Source of the DNA: Planctomycetota bacterium
GTDB taxonomy: Bacteria > Planctomycetota > Planctomycetia > Pirellulales > Pirellulaceae
Direction of reading: 5' to 3'
DNA: 64,000 nucleotides
Assembly: GCA_963204915.1 (NCBI GenBank)
Contig: CAUJHS010000018.1
Coordinates: forward strand, 1 to 64,000
Shown here: positions 63,095-64,000 of the stretch, in pieces
Layout of the letters: every line of letters starts with the position of its first letter
Numbering within the stretch: the first letter of the stretch is position 1
Notes under the pieces: generated by a model
Told to the model about the DNA's origin: nothing
Databases searched by the model: none
What the model saw: the letters and a program-made list of their open reading frames with translations, nothing else
Program-made: the position numbers and the translations under genes

Positions 63095-64000
63095 TCACCA
63101 CCGGATCAAACCTTGTTGCCATCCCATGACCCGGTCGCGCACTTTGAACAGCAAAGTCATCAGGCTGGAAAAGAAGACCGCCATAATAATCAGCGCGCCA
63201 TAGACCTTGGCGTACTCCACATAGCCTTGCTGCCACTTGACGTACCAGCCGAGCCCCGACTTCACGCCAACGGTTTCGGCCACCACGAGCGTGAGGAAGG
63301 AAGCGCCCAGGCCCATGAACAGGCCCAGAAAGATATGCGGCATGGCCGAGGGGATGGCGACGCGGAAAATCAGGTAACTTCTTCCGGCGCCTAAGGTGCG
63401 GGCGACGTCTAAGAGCGTCACGGGTACATTGGCGATCCCCGAAGTTGTTAGCATCGTTACCGGAAACCAGACCGTTAGCGCGATGAGCGCGCTCCCGGAA
63501 ACAAACGCATTGCTGAACAGCACCATCACCAGCGGCACGTAGGCGGTCGCCGGAATTGGCCCAATCAACTTGAGCACCGGCATGCCCCAGTAGCGTAGTC
63601 TTCGAGACCATCCAATCAAGACGCCGCTGATGATCCCGGCTGCGGCGCCGGTGAGAAATCCGCTCATCTGCAGCAGCAGAGAACGATAGGCGCTTTGCAG
63701 GAGCATCGTTCGATCGTCCCACATCCCGCGAAAGACCGCGTCGGGGCCGGGAAAAAACGGCAATGGCGCCAGGTTGAGTTTCAGCGTGACCAGGTCCCAC
63801 ACGCCCATTACGCAAATGGCGCCCGCCAGGAGTGGACCATAGTGATTCACCCACGCCCGCACTCGGCGCGACGCCCACGAGATTGCCGCCACGAAGGACC
63901 AAACCAGCAGGATAACGATTAGCAAGCCGGGGTACAGTCGCGTGGGTAAAGGACTTTGCAAGGAAGGAAGCAGCAGGTGCGCCGGCAACCAGATTCCCAC
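63095..64000 (-). CDS. ABC transporter permease, NitT/TauT type (partial, runs off right edge)
   Basis: At least 301 residues with about six membrane helices and the inner-membrane permease pattern. The EAA-type cytoplasmic loop that contacts the ATPase is seen as LLDVARTLGAGRSYLIFRVA then IPSAMPHIFLGLFMGLGAS. A conserved YVPLVMVLF precedes it. The reading is still open at the window edge, so the true start may lie outside. It is the upstream partner of the ATPase gene at 62263. Confidence 0.88.
   Translation of the reverse strand: MGIWLPAHLLLPSLQSPLPTRLYPGLLIVILLVWSFVAAISWASRRVRAWVNHYGPLLAGAICVMGVWDLVTLKLNLAPLPFFPGPDAVFRGMWDDRTMLLQSAYRSLLLQMSGFLTGAAAGIISGVLIGWSRRLRYWGMPVLKLIGPIPATAYVPLVMVLFSNAFVSGSALIALTVWFPVTMLTTSGIANVPVTLLDVARTLGAGRSYLIFRVAIPSAMPHIFLGLFMGLGASFLTLVVAETVGVKSGLGWYVKWQQGYVEYAKVYGALIIMAVFFSSLMTLLFKVRDRVMGWQQGLIRW

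Overview
This window is bacterial and most likely from a planctomycete, probably of the Pirellulales type. The signs are: high GC; long Ser/Thr kinases with WD40 or EF-hand tails; an ECF-like sigma factor directly followed by a kinase; a small membrane protein opening with the NPYESP-type motif; a Gfo/Idh/MocA + enolase-superfamily + DUF6807 operon; a TatC with a very large extra loop; and decayed RHS genes. Taxonomy is inferred from gene content only.

Layout. 1-3.3 kb is a scrap-yard: a frameshifted IS630 transposase, a detached RHS toxin tip with a candidate immunity gene, RHS repeat pieces on both strands, and an SNF2 helicase piece with a nonsense codon. 3.4-20.9 kb is ordinary chromosome: a GH13 trehalose-synthase-like enzyme, a TPR membrane protein, a WD40 kinase, the three-gene sugar-acid type operon, manganese catalase, a GNAT enzyme and an AHSA1-type protein. 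21.5-26.1 kb is accessory DNA bounded by perfect 31-bp inverted repeats (21857-21887 and 26031-26061). It holds lower-GC membrane proteins, a PP2C phosphatase, a SUKH-like protein and three complete copies of a dispersed 135-190 bp element; a fourth copy lies just outside. A VapBC-type pair follows.

27-33 kb is the replication-origin neighbourhood, transcribed leftward as dnaA-dnaN-dciA-gyrB, without recF at the usual place. DnaA is short (378 aa) and lacks the N-terminal helicase-contact domain, while the DciA-type helicase loader is encoded next door. The dnaA-dnaN spacer is the best oriC candidate. 33-53.6 kb carries an EF-hand kinase, a methyltransferase, the sigma factor-WD40 kinase pair, a ceramidase-like enzyme, a heptaheme cytochrome with TPRs, a two-RCK potassium channel, a GH71/99-like protein, a truncated solute-binding protein overlapping a CDF transporter, secreted MsrB, a small unrecognised two-gene cassette with an operator-like palindrome, and an EamA transporter.

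53.8-57.1 kb begins at tRNA-Val(UAC). It looks like a decayed integrative element: an integrase N-terminus behind a 20-bp palindrome, a DUF3854 primase-like remnant, two broken transposases, an RHS piece and another dispersed-repeat copy. 57.2-64 kb returns to chromosome: tatC, a sugar isomerase/epimerase-like protein, a secreted thioredoxin-fold-like protein, a SWIM zinc-finger protein and a NitT/TauT-type ABC transporter that runs off the right edge.

The most interesting material is the dispersed element family (six recognisable copies, two inside broken mobile genes), the 31-bp inverted-repeat-bounded block with the related GGGGACATTCT hairpins, the minimal DnaA beside DciA, and the 51.7-52.4 kb cassette. 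No CRISPR array or rRNA was seen.
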